The position numbers and the translations under genes are program-made. Source: an uncultured Rickettsiales bacterium (GTDB taxonomy: Bacteria > Pseudomonadota > Alphaproteobacteria > Rickettsiales > UBA1997). Taken from it: a stretch of DNA of 8,772 nucleotides. The notes beneath the pieces were generated by a model. That model did no database searches and was not told the origin of the DNA. It was given only the letters and a program-made list of their open reading frames with translations. The stretch is taken from contig CATOLK010000043.1 of the NCBI GenBank assembly GCA_951801155.1, positions 1-8,772 of the forward strand. The letters run 5' to 3'. This document shows positions 1 to 6,508 of this stretch, piece by piece. Position 1 is the first letter of the stretch; each line of letters opens with the position of its first letter.

Positions 1-1
1 A

Positions 2-907
2 GCTACCTGTAATAATGGTAGTTGGAATTTTAGTTCTAATAATGGAAATTGTGAATTAGTTTGTTCTAGAGTAGATTTAAATAATAAAATAAATGGAACT
101 GCAGGATCACAATTACATCCTAATAGTACAACGCCAAGTGTTAATGGTAAACAATATAATAATTATAATGCATTTGCTATTGATACTATGGTGGATGCTA
201 GTTGTGCGTCAGATTATACTGAAGTTAGTACTTATGGTGAAATAACTTCTACATGGGGTAGTCATTCCTATAAATGTGTTAATGAAAATAATAAAGGAGT
301 GTGGAAAAGAATGGGTAGTTGTATATTACCTTGTAATGATATAAGTCCAATATATGATATAGATAATAATAAAATATCCAACCAATTATTTGGAACTACC
401 TTTGCTAATAATGGTAATAATGATTATATGCATGTCTATTTAATATGCTATAAAAATAATGATACTTCCACTGTCTATAATTTGAATACAAATAAAAAAG
501 GTATAGGAAATATGAATCTTGGTGAATATATAAGATGTTCTAATGAATTAAGTAATCTTATAGACAATTATACACAACCCGGAAGAAAATTAGTTTGTAA
601 ACAAAATAATAATATAAATAACGGTAATTTCTACTGGCAATATCAATTTAAAAGTTGTAGTTTAAATGAATTAAAAAATAATTATCCTAATAAACAATTT
701 TATTTGGCTTATGGTGGTATTAGTGGTAATTATGTTAAAGATATAAATACCATAATGACAACAGGAGCAAAACAGGAAAGATTTCCCGCCTATTATAATG
801 GTGGCGTTATAGATGGTGGATATGAGGCTGCTTGGAGCATACTTTATACTGTTCCAACCTCTTCGAAAGCGAGATGTGGAAAAGATGGTAAATGGGTTTT
901 TAATTAA
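2..907 (+). CDS. Cys-rich, Asn-rich repeat protein of unknown function, 5' end outside window, 3' end probably frameshifted
   Basis: The reading frame is open from base 2 with no stop, so the gene starts upstream of the window; the ATG at 188 is only an internal methionine. The visible part (about 301 residues) is built from spaced units of the form Cys, a few polar residues, Gly-x-Trp, 6-12 residues, Cys: for example CNNGSW then C, CVNENNKGVW then C, and CKQ followed by a Trp and C; a fourth begins with CGKDGKW. This Cys/Gly-x-Trp/Cys spacing recalls the second half of sushi (CCP) modules, but I cannot assign the family. Paired cysteines and a high Asn/Ser/Thr/Gly content suggest an exported or surface protein; the signal peptide, if any, is out of view. 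The fourth unit lacks its closing Cys because of the stop at 905-907, and that Cys is found in the +1 frame just downstream. Reality of the coding region is well supported; function is unknown. Confidence 0.75.
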   Translation, partial: ATCNNGSWNFSSNNGNCELVCSRVDLNNKINGTAGSQLHPNSTTPSVNGKQYNNYNAFAIDTMVDASCASDYTEVSTYGEITSTWGSHSYKCVNENNKGVWKRMGSCILPCNDISPIYDIDNNKISNQLFGTTFANNGNNDYMHVYLICYKNNDTSTVYNLNTNKKGIGNMNLGEYIRCSNELSNLIDNYTQPGRKLVCKQNNNINNGNFYWQYQFKSCSLNELKNNYPNKQFYLAYGGISGNYVKDINTIMTTGAKQERFPAYYNGGVIDGGYEAAWSILYTVPTSSKARCGKDGKWVFN

Positions 908-974
908 AGTATATTTGTACAGTAACGGTAGAAAAGTTACCGATGAAGATAAATGTTTTACAGTTAATTTATAA
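894..974 (+). pseudogene. Out-of-frame C-terminal tail of the Cys-rich repeat protein
   Basis: Reading one base forward at the run of five T (897-901), the sequence stays open to a TAA at 972-974 and encodes a tail that includes SNGRKVTDEDKCFTVNL. This adds the closing cysteine (codon 954-956) missing from the fourth Cys/Gly-x-Trp/Cys unit of the upstream gene. Removing one T from the run would join both parts into one frame. A real inactivating or trimming mutation, a sequencing error in the homopolymer, or a rare programmed shift are all possible; the simple reading is that the intact ancestor ended at 974. Confidence 0.5.
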
Positions 975-1209
975 AAACAATAAATTAAGTAAGATTGTAG
1001 ATAATAAAATTATCAAAAATATAGATTTTAACTTTTTTAACTTATTTTTTTATCTAAAATATTTTTATTAATAGCAAAATTGCAAAACTTTAACAAAAAT
1101 ATTGATTATTAAATCTTTTAGTATTAATCTTTTTTAAAAAAGTTATAATTTTATAGATTTTAACTTTCTAAGTTTTTTTAAAAGTTTAATTTATTATCGG
1201 TATTAAAAG
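975..1209. other. Spacer upstream of bioD with direct repeat and AT-only hairpins
   Basis: No coding sequence is seen. A 16-base direct repeat, TATAGATTTTAACTTT, occurs at 1020-1035 and 1152-1167. A perfect 14-base palindrome CTTTTTTAAAAAAG lies at 1129-1142, and AAAGTTA (1139-1145) can pair with TAACTTT (1161-1167). AACTT-TCT-AAGTT (1162-1174) running into a T tract could be a weak terminator for the upstream gene. TATAAT at 1144-1149 is a candidate -10 box for bioD, but there is no convincing -35 box. All of these elements are AT-only, so some could arise by composition. Confidence 0.4.
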
Positions 1210-1830
1210 ATGAGACAATATTTTATTACAGGAACAAATACTGATGTCGGAAAAACAGTAATAAGTGCATTATTATGTGAACATCTTAAGGCAGATTATT
1301 TTAAACCAATACAAACTGGCTCAGAAGAAATATTAGATGCAAACACAATAAAAACTTTAACTGATACAAAAATTTATGATAATTCTTATAAATTAAAAGT
1401 TCCAGCATCGCCAGCTTTTGCGGCAGCTAAAGAAAATATAGAAATAGATTTTAAAAATATAAAACTTCCTGATACAAATGGTAAAAATTTAATAGTCGAG
1501 GGAGCTGGTGGTTGTATGGTACCTATTAATTCTTGGCAAACAACTTTAGATTTGATAAGCTATTTGAATATTCCAGTAATTATTGTTGTAAAGAATGAAT
1601 TAGGTTGTGTTAGTAGTGCTTTGACTACAATATTGGCTTTAAAATCAAGAAATATAGATATAGCTGGTGTTATATTGAATGGAGATGAAGATCCATTAGA
1701 TAATTATAAAGCTATAGAATATTATGGAAAAGTTGATGTATTGGATATGGTTAGTGAAATCAAACCTTTAAATACAAATTCTATAAAAAATTATAAATTA
1801 AGTAAAAAATTATTAAATAAATTATTATGA
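1210..1830 (+). CDS. bioD: Dethiobiotin synthetase BioD
   Basis: BioD closes the ureido ring of dethiobiotin from 7,8-diaminopelargonate, CO2 and ATP, the penultimate step of biotin synthesis, in the cytosol. The 206-residue protein has the family's P-loop GTNTDVGKT (residues 8-16, Lys15), the substrate-binding KPIQTG (32-37) and VEGAGG (96-101), in the order and spacing expected of BioD. Its length is slightly below the usual 215-230 residues, mostly from a short C-terminus, with no key motif missing. The ATG at 1210 lies two codons before the conserved first strand, so the start is sound, although the upstream AAAAG is only a weak ribosome site. The stop overlaps the bioF start by 4 bp (ATGA), implying co-transcription and translational coupling. 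Confidence 0.95.
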   Translation: MRQYFITGTNTDVGKTVISALLCEHLKADYFKPIQTGSEEILDANTIKTLTDTKIYDNSYKLKVPASPAFAAAKENIEIDFKNIKLPDTNGKNLIVEGAGGCMVPINSWQTTLDLISYLNIPVIIVVKNELGCVSSALTTILALKSRNIDIAGVILNGDEDPLDNYKAIEYYGKVDVLDMVSEIKPLNTNSIKNYKLSKKLLNKLL

Positions 1831-2978
1831 ATTTAATAAAATCAGAAATAGATGAACTAAAAGAAGAAAATAATTTCAGAACCATAAAAAATATATCAAA
1901 AAAAGAAGGAAAATATATTTTTGTCAATGAAAAAAAATTAATAAATCTTTCTTCTAATGATTATTTAAATATAGGAAATAACAAAGAGCTAAAAGAAGAA
2001 TTTTTTAAAAATCATTATTTTGGTTATTATTTTTCCAGTAGTTCAAGTAGATTATTAACTGGTAATGAAGAAATATATTTTGAATTAGAAAATAATTTAA
2101 CAAGATTATTTAATAAAGAAAAGGCTTTATTATTTAATTCTGGTTATGCTGCAAACATTGGTATAATTTCAAGTATAGCCAACAAAAAAGATTTAATTCT
2201 CTCGGACAAGTTAAATCATGCCAGTATTATAGATGGAATAAAGTTAAGCGAAGCTAAATTTTTTAGATATAATCATTTAAATTATGAACAACTAGAAAAT
2301 TATCTTATTAAAGAAAGAAATAATTTTGAAAAAGCAATTATAATAAGCGAGAGTTTATTTAGTATGGATGGTGATTTTGCTAATTTGGAAAAACTTATAG
2401 AATTAAAGAAAAAATATAATTGTTTACTAATGATAGATGAATCTCATTCGTTTGGTGTATATGGAAAAAATGGATTAGGGTTTTGTGAAGAAAAAAATCA
2501 ACTACAAAATATTGATATTGTAATGAGCGGATTTGGAAAAGCCTGTGGTTCTGTTGGAGCCTTTTGCGTTGGAAATTCTTATTTAATAGATTTATTGATA
2601 AATAAGGCTAGAAGTTTTATTTTTTCTACAGCTTTACCACCTATAAATATAGCTTGGACCAATTTTGTAATAAAAAATATATTTCCAATTTATCAAGAAA
2701 AAAGGTTAAATCTGATAAAATTATCAAAAAAATTTAAATTAGACTTGGAAAATATAGGTTTTAAAAATAATAGTGAAAGTTTTATAATACCAATCATTTT
2801 GGACAATGAACAACAATTAAAAACTATTGGAAAAAAACTATTAGAAAATAATTATTATGTTTTACCTATAAGGTATCCGACTGTACCAAAAAATAGTCCG
2901 AGATTTAGGATATCTTTGACTACAGATGTTGAAGAGGCGGATTTGATAAATTTTGTAATAGCATTAAAAGAATTATAA
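1827..2978 (+). CDS. bioF: 8-amino-7-oxononanoate synthase BioF
   Basis: BioF is a PLP enzyme of the alpha-oxoamine synthase family that condenses pimeloyl-thioester with alanine to give 8-amino-7-oxononanoate, the first step of biotin ring assembly. The 383-residue protein is full length for the family. Visible marks are NSGYAAN (105-111), the PLP-stacking His131 in LNHASI, DESHSFGVYGKNGLG (204-218) and the Schiff-base lysine Lys238 in GFGKACGS. The relatives KBL and ALAS share this fold, but the pairing with bioD settles the call. Translation starts inside the end of bioD at the ATGA junction. No bioA, bioB or bioC is seen nearby, so the pathway must be completed by unlinked genes or by the host. 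No clear terminator follows. Confidence 0.93.
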   Translation: MNLIKSEIDELKEENNFRTIKNISKKEGKYIFVNEKKLINLSSNDYLNIGNNKELKEEFFKNHYFGYYFSSSSSRLLTGNEEIYFELENNLTRLFNKEKALLFNSGYAANIGIISSIANKKDLILSDKLNHASIIDGIKLSEAKFFRYNHLNYEQLENYLIKERNNFEKAIIISESLFSMDGDFANLEKLIELKKKYNCLLMIDESHSFGVYGKNGLGFCEEKNQLQNIDIVMSGFGKACGSVGAFCVGNSYLIDLLINKARSFIFSTALPPINIAWTNFVIKNIFPIYQEKRLNLIKLSKKFKLDLENIGFKNNSESFIIPIILDNEQQLKTIGKKLLENNYYVLPIRYPTVPKNSPRFRISLTTDVEEADLINFVIALKEL

Positions 2979-3079
2979 ATAATATTAATTTTATTCTTTA
3001 ATGTATTTTTTATGTTTTTTGTTTAAGGTTTAACATTAAAATAGTCAGTGTGTGTAAGAATGACAAGATAGTTTTTATT

Positions 3080-3370
3080 ATTGTTTATTCTTTAATTTTC
3101 AATTATTTACATCATTCCAGAGTACAATTTTTTAGCAATTTATTACTTAGAAATTGTTAGTCTGGAATCCAGGAATATAAAAAATATCAAATATAGAAAA
3201 ATATTTTAAAGGTTTTTTATGTTATAGGATATGGAAAAATTATTAATATTCTTTTTTTCTATTAAAGTAATTTATTACTGGATTCCACATTAATATTTTT
3301 TAGTAAGATAAGGTTACAAGAAAATCTAATTTAAAATAACATAAATAAAGAGAAATCAACAAAATAAACA
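3080..3370 (+). repeat. Palindromic repeat copy A, interrupted
   Basis: Bases 3314-3356 are identical over 43 positions to the reverse complement of 6305-6347, and 3301-3369 is similar throughout. The other arm, about 3084-3119, matches the reverse complement of about 6379-6415 (shared TTGTTTATTCTTTAATTT and ATTTACATCATTCCA). In copy B the two arms are separated by a short loop; here the left arm is broken after ATTCCA and resumes at 3288 with CATTAA, so the copy has been split by an insertion. In the direction of the downstream kinase gene, the homology continues past the palindrome to about 3475. Confidence 0.8.
3120..3287. mobile_element. 168-bp palindrome-rich insert within repeat copy A
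   Basis: Alignment with copy B places an extra 168 bases between CATCATTCCA and CATTAA. It is bounded by ATTCCA at 3114-3119 and 3282-3287, as a target duplication would leave. Two overlapping hairpins are visible: ATTCCAGA (3114-3121) with TCTGGAAT (3161-3168), extended by ACAATTT (3124-3130) with AAATTGT (3151-3157); and TGGAATCCAG (3163-3172) with CTGGATTCCA (3278-3287), extended by ATAGAAAAA (3193-3201) with TTTTTCTAT (3254-3262). There is no transposase, so it would be a passive, MITE-like or palindromic element. The ATTCCAG/CTGGAAT core is, from memory, common in Rickettsiales spacer repeats. A deletion in copy B instead of an insertion here is less likely, since B is the intact palindrome. 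Confidence 0.6.
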
Positions 3371-3412
3371 CAAATAAGGAAAATATTAAAAAAATTATTT
3401 AATAATTTAATG

Positions 3413-3418
3413 TATAAT
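3413..3418 (+). promoter_or_regulatory. Candidate -10 box for the kinase gene, shared with recN spacer
   Basis: A perfect TATAAT lies 92 bases before the TTG start. The flanking sequence ATTATTTAATAATTT upstream and GGGCAG downstream recurs almost unchanged on the minus strand upstream of recN, where TATAAT is at 6232-6237. No recognisable -35 hexamer is seen at the proper spacing, so the box is plausible but unproven. Confidence 0.4.
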
Positions 3419-3499
3419 GGGCAGCCTTAAATATATTTAAATTCTATTGAATTTAATATTTACAATATTATAATGCGAAGATTATTAATTAAAATTAAA

Positions 3500-3504
3500 A
3501 AGGA
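3500..3504 (+). promoter_or_regulatory. Ribosome binding site deciding a TTG start
   Basis: AAGGA at 3500-3504 is 5 bases before TTG at 3510-3512. No ATG exists in this frame before the conserved kinase region apart from one about 34 codons in, which would remove the nucleotide-binding N-terminal strand region. The site therefore supports TTG as the real start. Confidence 0.65.
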
Positions 3505-3509
3505 ATAAC

Positions 3510-4349
3510 TTGTTTTTTACAGAAAAAGAAAATTTAAAAGATATTATAAATACTATATTACCAAGTCCAAAAAACATAAAAAAATACTCGACCGGTTGGA
3601 CTAATATTGTGATGGAGGCAACGGATAAAAATAATGAATGTTTTGTATTTAGATTTCCTAGAAATGATTTTTTTTCAAAGCAAATTGAAAAAGATGTTAT
3701 AGCAAATAACTTTTTAAAAAGCAAAATTAATGCTTTTAAAACTATAGATTTAAATATCAAATATGACAGTAAAGCTAGACCTTTTAGTATTCACACAAAA
3801 ATTGAAGGTGAAAGTCTAACTAATAGATTAAATTATCTAAAATTTGATGAAAAGTGTAAAATTATAAAAGAAATTGCTGAATTTTTATCAAAAGTACATT
3901 CAATAAAAGTTAATCTAAATGAAATTCCTGATAAATTAAATGTTAGACTTTCACATTTTTTGAATGAATTGGCAAAAGTAGATGATAATTATTATGATTA
4001 TTCCCTGCAACAGGAAATGGAGAAAGAAGAAAATGAAAGTAATTTAGTATTTGTACACGGTGATTTGAATATTGGTAATATTCTTTTAAATGAAAATAAC
4101 GAAATAGTTGCCTTTCTTGATTTTGCTTTTTTTGGTTTATCTGATATTTATTCCGATTTATCAAGAATATCCTGTAGGGTAGATGATGAATTTATGGATT
4201 TACTTATTAAGTTCTATGAAGAAATAAATAATATTGTTATAGATAAAGATAAATTAGAAAAAAGAAATAAAATGTGGAAATATGTGGAAGAACAATATAT
4301 TATTTATATGAAGAAATATTTTCCAGAAATAGAGTTACCAAAAGAATAG
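3510..4349 (+). CDS. APH/choline-kinase-fold small-molecule kinase, substrate unknown
   Basis: The 279-residue protein belongs to the aminoglycoside phosphotransferase/choline kinase superfamily, soluble enzymes that pass phosphate from ATP to a small hydroxylated substrate. It shows the Brenner motif VHGDLNIGNILL with the catalytic Asp, followed by the metal-binding LDFAFFGLSDIYSDLSRI. In the N-lobe, VFRFPRND probably supplies the ATP-contacting basic residue. Such genes are often labelled as aminoglycoside resistance genes, but in this superfamily the same motifs serve choline, homoserine, fructosamine and other sugar substrates, so resistance should not be assumed. It has no membrane segment. 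It stands alone, converging on recN across a long inverted repeat, and starts with TTG behind AAGGA. Its upstream region is a near copy, inverted, of that upstream of recN. Family assignment is firm; substrate is not known. Confidence 0.85.
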   Translation: MFFTEKENLKDIINTILPSPKNIKKYSTGWTNIVMEATDKNNECFVFRFPRNDFFSKQIEKDVIANNFLKSKINAFKTIDLNIKYDSKARPFSIHTKIEGESLTNRLNYLKFDEKCKIIKEIAEFLSKVHSIKVNLNEIPDKLNVRLSHFLNELAKVDDNYYDYSLQQEMEKEENESNLVFVHGDLNIGNILLNENNEIVAFLDFAFFGLSDIYSDLSRISCRVDDEFMDLLIKFYEEINNIVIDKDKLEKRNKMWKYVEEQYIIYMKKYFPEIELPKE

Positions 4350-4354
4350 ATATT

Positions 4355-4432
4355 AGAGCTCCTATATAAAAAATTTGAAGTATTTTGAAGTAAGATTTGG
4401 AATTTTGTGGAAAATTTTTATACAGGAGATCT
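4355..4432. terminator. Long imperfect inverted repeat between convergent genes, likely bidirectional terminator
   Basis: AGAGCTCCTATATAAAAAAT (from 4355; the arm runs to 4376) pairs with the arm 4412-4432 ending in ATACAGGAGATCT, with about 35 bases of loop. The stem has about 21 positions with two or three imperfections. The A-rich and T-rich inner halves and its location between the kinase stop (4349) and the recN stop (4457) fit a terminator working from both sides. The arms are less GC-rich than a classical intrinsic terminator, so it may instead be another palindromic spacer element. Confidence 0.55.
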
Positions 4433-4456
4433 ATTATTTCAACTTGTATTTTATAT

Positions 4457-6145
4457 TTATTTACTATTTACCAGTAATTTTTCAGCCATTACTAAAGCTT
4501 CATTTGTAACATCTTCTCCGCTTATCATTTTAGCTATTTCAATTTTTCTAGTTTCACTGTTTAATTTTTCTATCACAGTATAGGTTTTATCATTTCTAAC
4601 TTCTTTATAGATTTTTAAATGATTATCTCCTTTTGATGCCACTTGCGGTAAATGTGTAATTACAAGAACTTGTAAATTTTGACCTAATTTTTTTAGTCTT
4701 TCGCCTATTGCATCGGCAACCGCACCACTTACTCCAGTATCAATTTCATCAAAAATCAAAGTTGGTACAGATTTAATTTTAGATAAAACGACCTTTAAAG
4801 CTAACATAAACCTTGATAATTCACCACCAGAAGCAACTTTTGACAAGTCATCTAGGTTTGTACCTAAATTTATTGCTACTAAAAATCTTATACCATCAAT
4901 ACCAGCAGAACTCCAAGCATTTTCATTTAAATCTGCAAATTCAACTTCAAATCTAGTAGAAGACATTTTTAAAGGTATTAATTCTTCAATTAATTCTTTT
5001 TTTAACTTTTCTGCAACAGATTTTCTTTGAATTCTTAATTTTTCAGCTTCCTTTAAGTATTCATTTTTTAATTCTTTTGTTTTTATTTCTAAATCTCCAA
5101 TTTCTACGTTTTGATTTTTTAATTTATTTAATTTTTGTTCCAACTCTTCCTTATAATCTGGCAAGATATCTGTTGTAATATTCAATTTTCTACATAATCC
5201 CCTAATAGCAAAAAGTCTTTCTTCTACATCGTTTAATGTTAATTCACTAAAATCTAAATTTTCATATATTATATTAATTTTATCCATAGCTTCATTAAAT
5301 TCTATCAAACTTTTTTCAAAACTATCAATAATTTCTTCAAAAGCATTTTTTCCTTCTTCTATAATATTTTGACCAATATTTGTATTTCTTGATAGATGAC
5401 CTTGAGCTGTTACTATAACTTTAGAAACAGAATTTTGTCCATCTACAAGCCCCTTAACATTTTCTAAAATATCCAATACTTTTTCTTTATTCATTAATAA
5501 AATTCGCTTTTCGTTCAATTCTTGCTCTTCGTTTTCTTGTATATTTATTTTTTCTATTTCGTCCAATATATGTTCTAAATATTCTATTTCTTGATTTATA
5601 TTATCTTTTTGATTTAGTAATTCTAGCAATTGATTTTCTGTATTTTTCATATTATGATACAAAACAGCAACAATTTTTCTTTGTTCTCTCAAATTTCCAT
5701 AGGCGTCTAGAATATCTCTATGAAAACTAGGATTTAAAAGTCCTCTCTGGTCATGTTGTCCGTGTATTTCAACTAATTCCTCTCCTACTTGGTTTAAAAA
5801 AGCTTGAGTTACTGGCACGTCGTTTATGAAAGCTTTACTTTTTCCATCATTATTTAAAATCCTTCTTAAAACTATTTCATTTTCAAAATCTATTCCTAAA
5901 TCGTTGAGAAGTTTGTGGCATTTTTTATTATTTTCTATATTAAAAGTAGCTATAACACTACCCTGTTTTTCTCCATTTCTTAATAATCTTGCATTAGATC
6001 TCATACCTATGGCTAACGATAAGGCATCTAATAATATTGATTTTCCAGAACCAGTTTCACCAGTTAGTACGCATAGATTATTATTAAATTCTATATTAGC
6101 TTCATCAATTAAAACTATGTTTTTTATTATTAAATTCTGTAGCAT
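4457..6145 (-). CDS. recN: DNA repair protein RecN
   Basis: RecN is an SMC-like ATPase of the bacterial nucleoid that gathers broken ends and promotes RecA-dependent repair of double-strand breaks. The 562-residue protein is full length for the family. It has Walker A GETGSGKS (residues 29-36), the RecN-typical EIHGQHDQRGLL (126-137), two coiled-coil-like Glu/Lys/Leu-rich stretches (about 150-235 and 330-390) around a middle segment, the ABC signature ASGGELSRF (438-446), Walker B TLIFDEIDTG (462-471) and the switch THLPQVA (497-503). The start at 6143-6145 is right, because the first strand and Walker A lie at the expected distance; the ribosome site is weak. No SOS (LexA) box is recognisable upstream. 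The promoter region lies in a repeat shared with the convergent kinase gene. Confidence 0.96.
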   Translation of the reverse strand: MLQNLIIKNIVLIDEANIEFNNNLCVLTGETGSGKSILLDALSLAIGMRSNARLLRNGEKQGSVIATFNIENNKKCHKLLNDLGIDFENEIVLRRILNNDGKSKAFINDVPVTQAFLNQVGEELVEIHGQHDQRGLLNPSFHRDILDAYGNLREQRKIVAVLYHNMKNTENQLLELLNQKDNINQEIEYLEHILDEIEKINIQENEEQELNEKRILLMNKEKVLDILENVKGLVDGQNSVSKVIVTAQGHLSRNTNIGQNIIEEGKNAFEEIIDSFEKSLIEFNEAMDKINIIYENLDFSELTLNDVEERLFAIRGLCRKLNITTDILPDYKEELEQKLNKLKNQNVEIGDLEIKTKELKNEYLKEAEKLRIQRKSVAEKLKKELIEELIPLKMSSTRFEVEFADLNENAWSSAGIDGIRFLVAINLGTNLDDLSKVASGGELSRFMLALKVVLSKIKSVPTLIFDEIDTGVSGAVADAIGERLKKLGQNLQVLVITHLPQVASKGDNHLKIYKEVRNDKTYTVIEKLNSETRKIEIAKMISGEDVTNEALVMAEKLLVNSK

Positions 6146-6231
6146 TTGGTTTCAAAATATAATATTATTTGTAATAATATTAGTTGAATAAATTAAAATC
6201 AATAGAGATTAAATAAAAACAACACTACCCA

Positions 6232-6237
6232 ATTATA
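6232..6237 (-). promoter_or_regulatory. Candidate -10 box for recN
   Basis: Read on the minus strand, TATAAT stands 86 bases before the recN start, within the segment also found upstream of the kinase gene (AATTATTTAATAATTT upstream, TTGGGTAG downstream). Repetition of both the box and its flanks is the main support; no clear -35 box is seen. Confidence 0.4.
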
Positions 6238-6291
6238 TATCAAATTATTAAATAATTAAAATATTTTTTATTTAATATTTTTATTATATAG

Positions 6292-6410
6292 GTTTATTTT
6301 GTTAATTTCTCTTTATTTATGTTATTTTAAATTAGATTTTCTTGTAAGTTTGCTTTACTAGAAAATCTTAATGTGGAATGATGTAAATAAAGGGAAATTA
6401 AAGAATAAAC
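6292..6410 (+). repeat. Palindromic repeat copy B, about 119 bases, potential RNA hairpin
   Basis: Arm 6292-6347 pairs with 6355-6410 around the 7-base loop GTTTGCT (6348-6354). From the loop outward: GTAA/TTAC, one mismatch, CT with TTTTAGA-type pairs (6334-6342), a one-base bulge at 6369, then an unbroken 28-pair block 6302-6329 with 6374-6401, a small internal loop, and GTTTATT/AATAAAC (6292-6298 with 6404-6410). In the 28-pair block the six non-Watson-Crick positions are all G-T on the plus strand, none A-C. The same arms recur in inverse orientation at copy A. It has no coding potential and does not carry a transposase. Confidence 0.8.
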
Positions 6411-6508
6411 AATTATAAAAATAAATAAAAAATGCGCACGCACTATAAGGAAAATTAAAGTTAACAAAATTAATACTTACAAACTTTGAGTTAACGATTA
6501 AAATGGTA

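Larger units (their letters stand above)
2979..3509. other. 531-base gene-free spacer carrying repeat copy A and the kinase promoter region
   Basis: No open frame of note. From about 3035 to 3475 it resembles, in inverse orientation, the spacer upstream of recN (about 6165-6460). It contains the arms of a palindromic repeat, a 168-bp insert, a -10-like TATAAT followed by GGGCAG (3413-3424), and the ribosome site of the downstream TTG-start gene. Bases 2979-3034 are featureless AT-rich sequence. Confidence 0.6.

Noticed and set aside
188..907. ATG at 188 as the true start of the first gene
   Set aside because: The frame is open back to base 2 and the upstream part has the same Cys/Gly-x-Trp/Cys units, and no ribosome site precedes 188.
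2979..3509. tRNA, rRNA or CRISPR in the long spacers
   Set aside because: No cloverleaf with a T-loop GTTCRA-type motif, no rRNA-like conserved segments and no regularly spaced direct repeats with unique spacers were found here or in 6146-6574; the repeats are inverted and irregular.
3485..3760. Minus-strand open frame of 91 codons
   Set aside because: It lies antisense to the N-terminal part of the kinase gene and reads as a low-complexity Phe/Leu/Ile shadow of AT-rich codons.
3943..4164. Minus-strand open frame of 73 codons
   Set aside because: It is antisense to the catalytic region of the kinase gene, with no ribosome site and no recognisable protein features.
3510..4349. Calling the kinase an antibiotic resistance gene
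   Set aside because: Only superfamily-wide kinase motifs are visible; nothing links it to a defined aminoglycoside-modifying subfamily.
5826..6191. Plus-strand open frame of 121 codons
   Set aside because: It is antisense to the conserved N-terminal ATPase region of recN; its hydrophobic look arises from the complementary codons.
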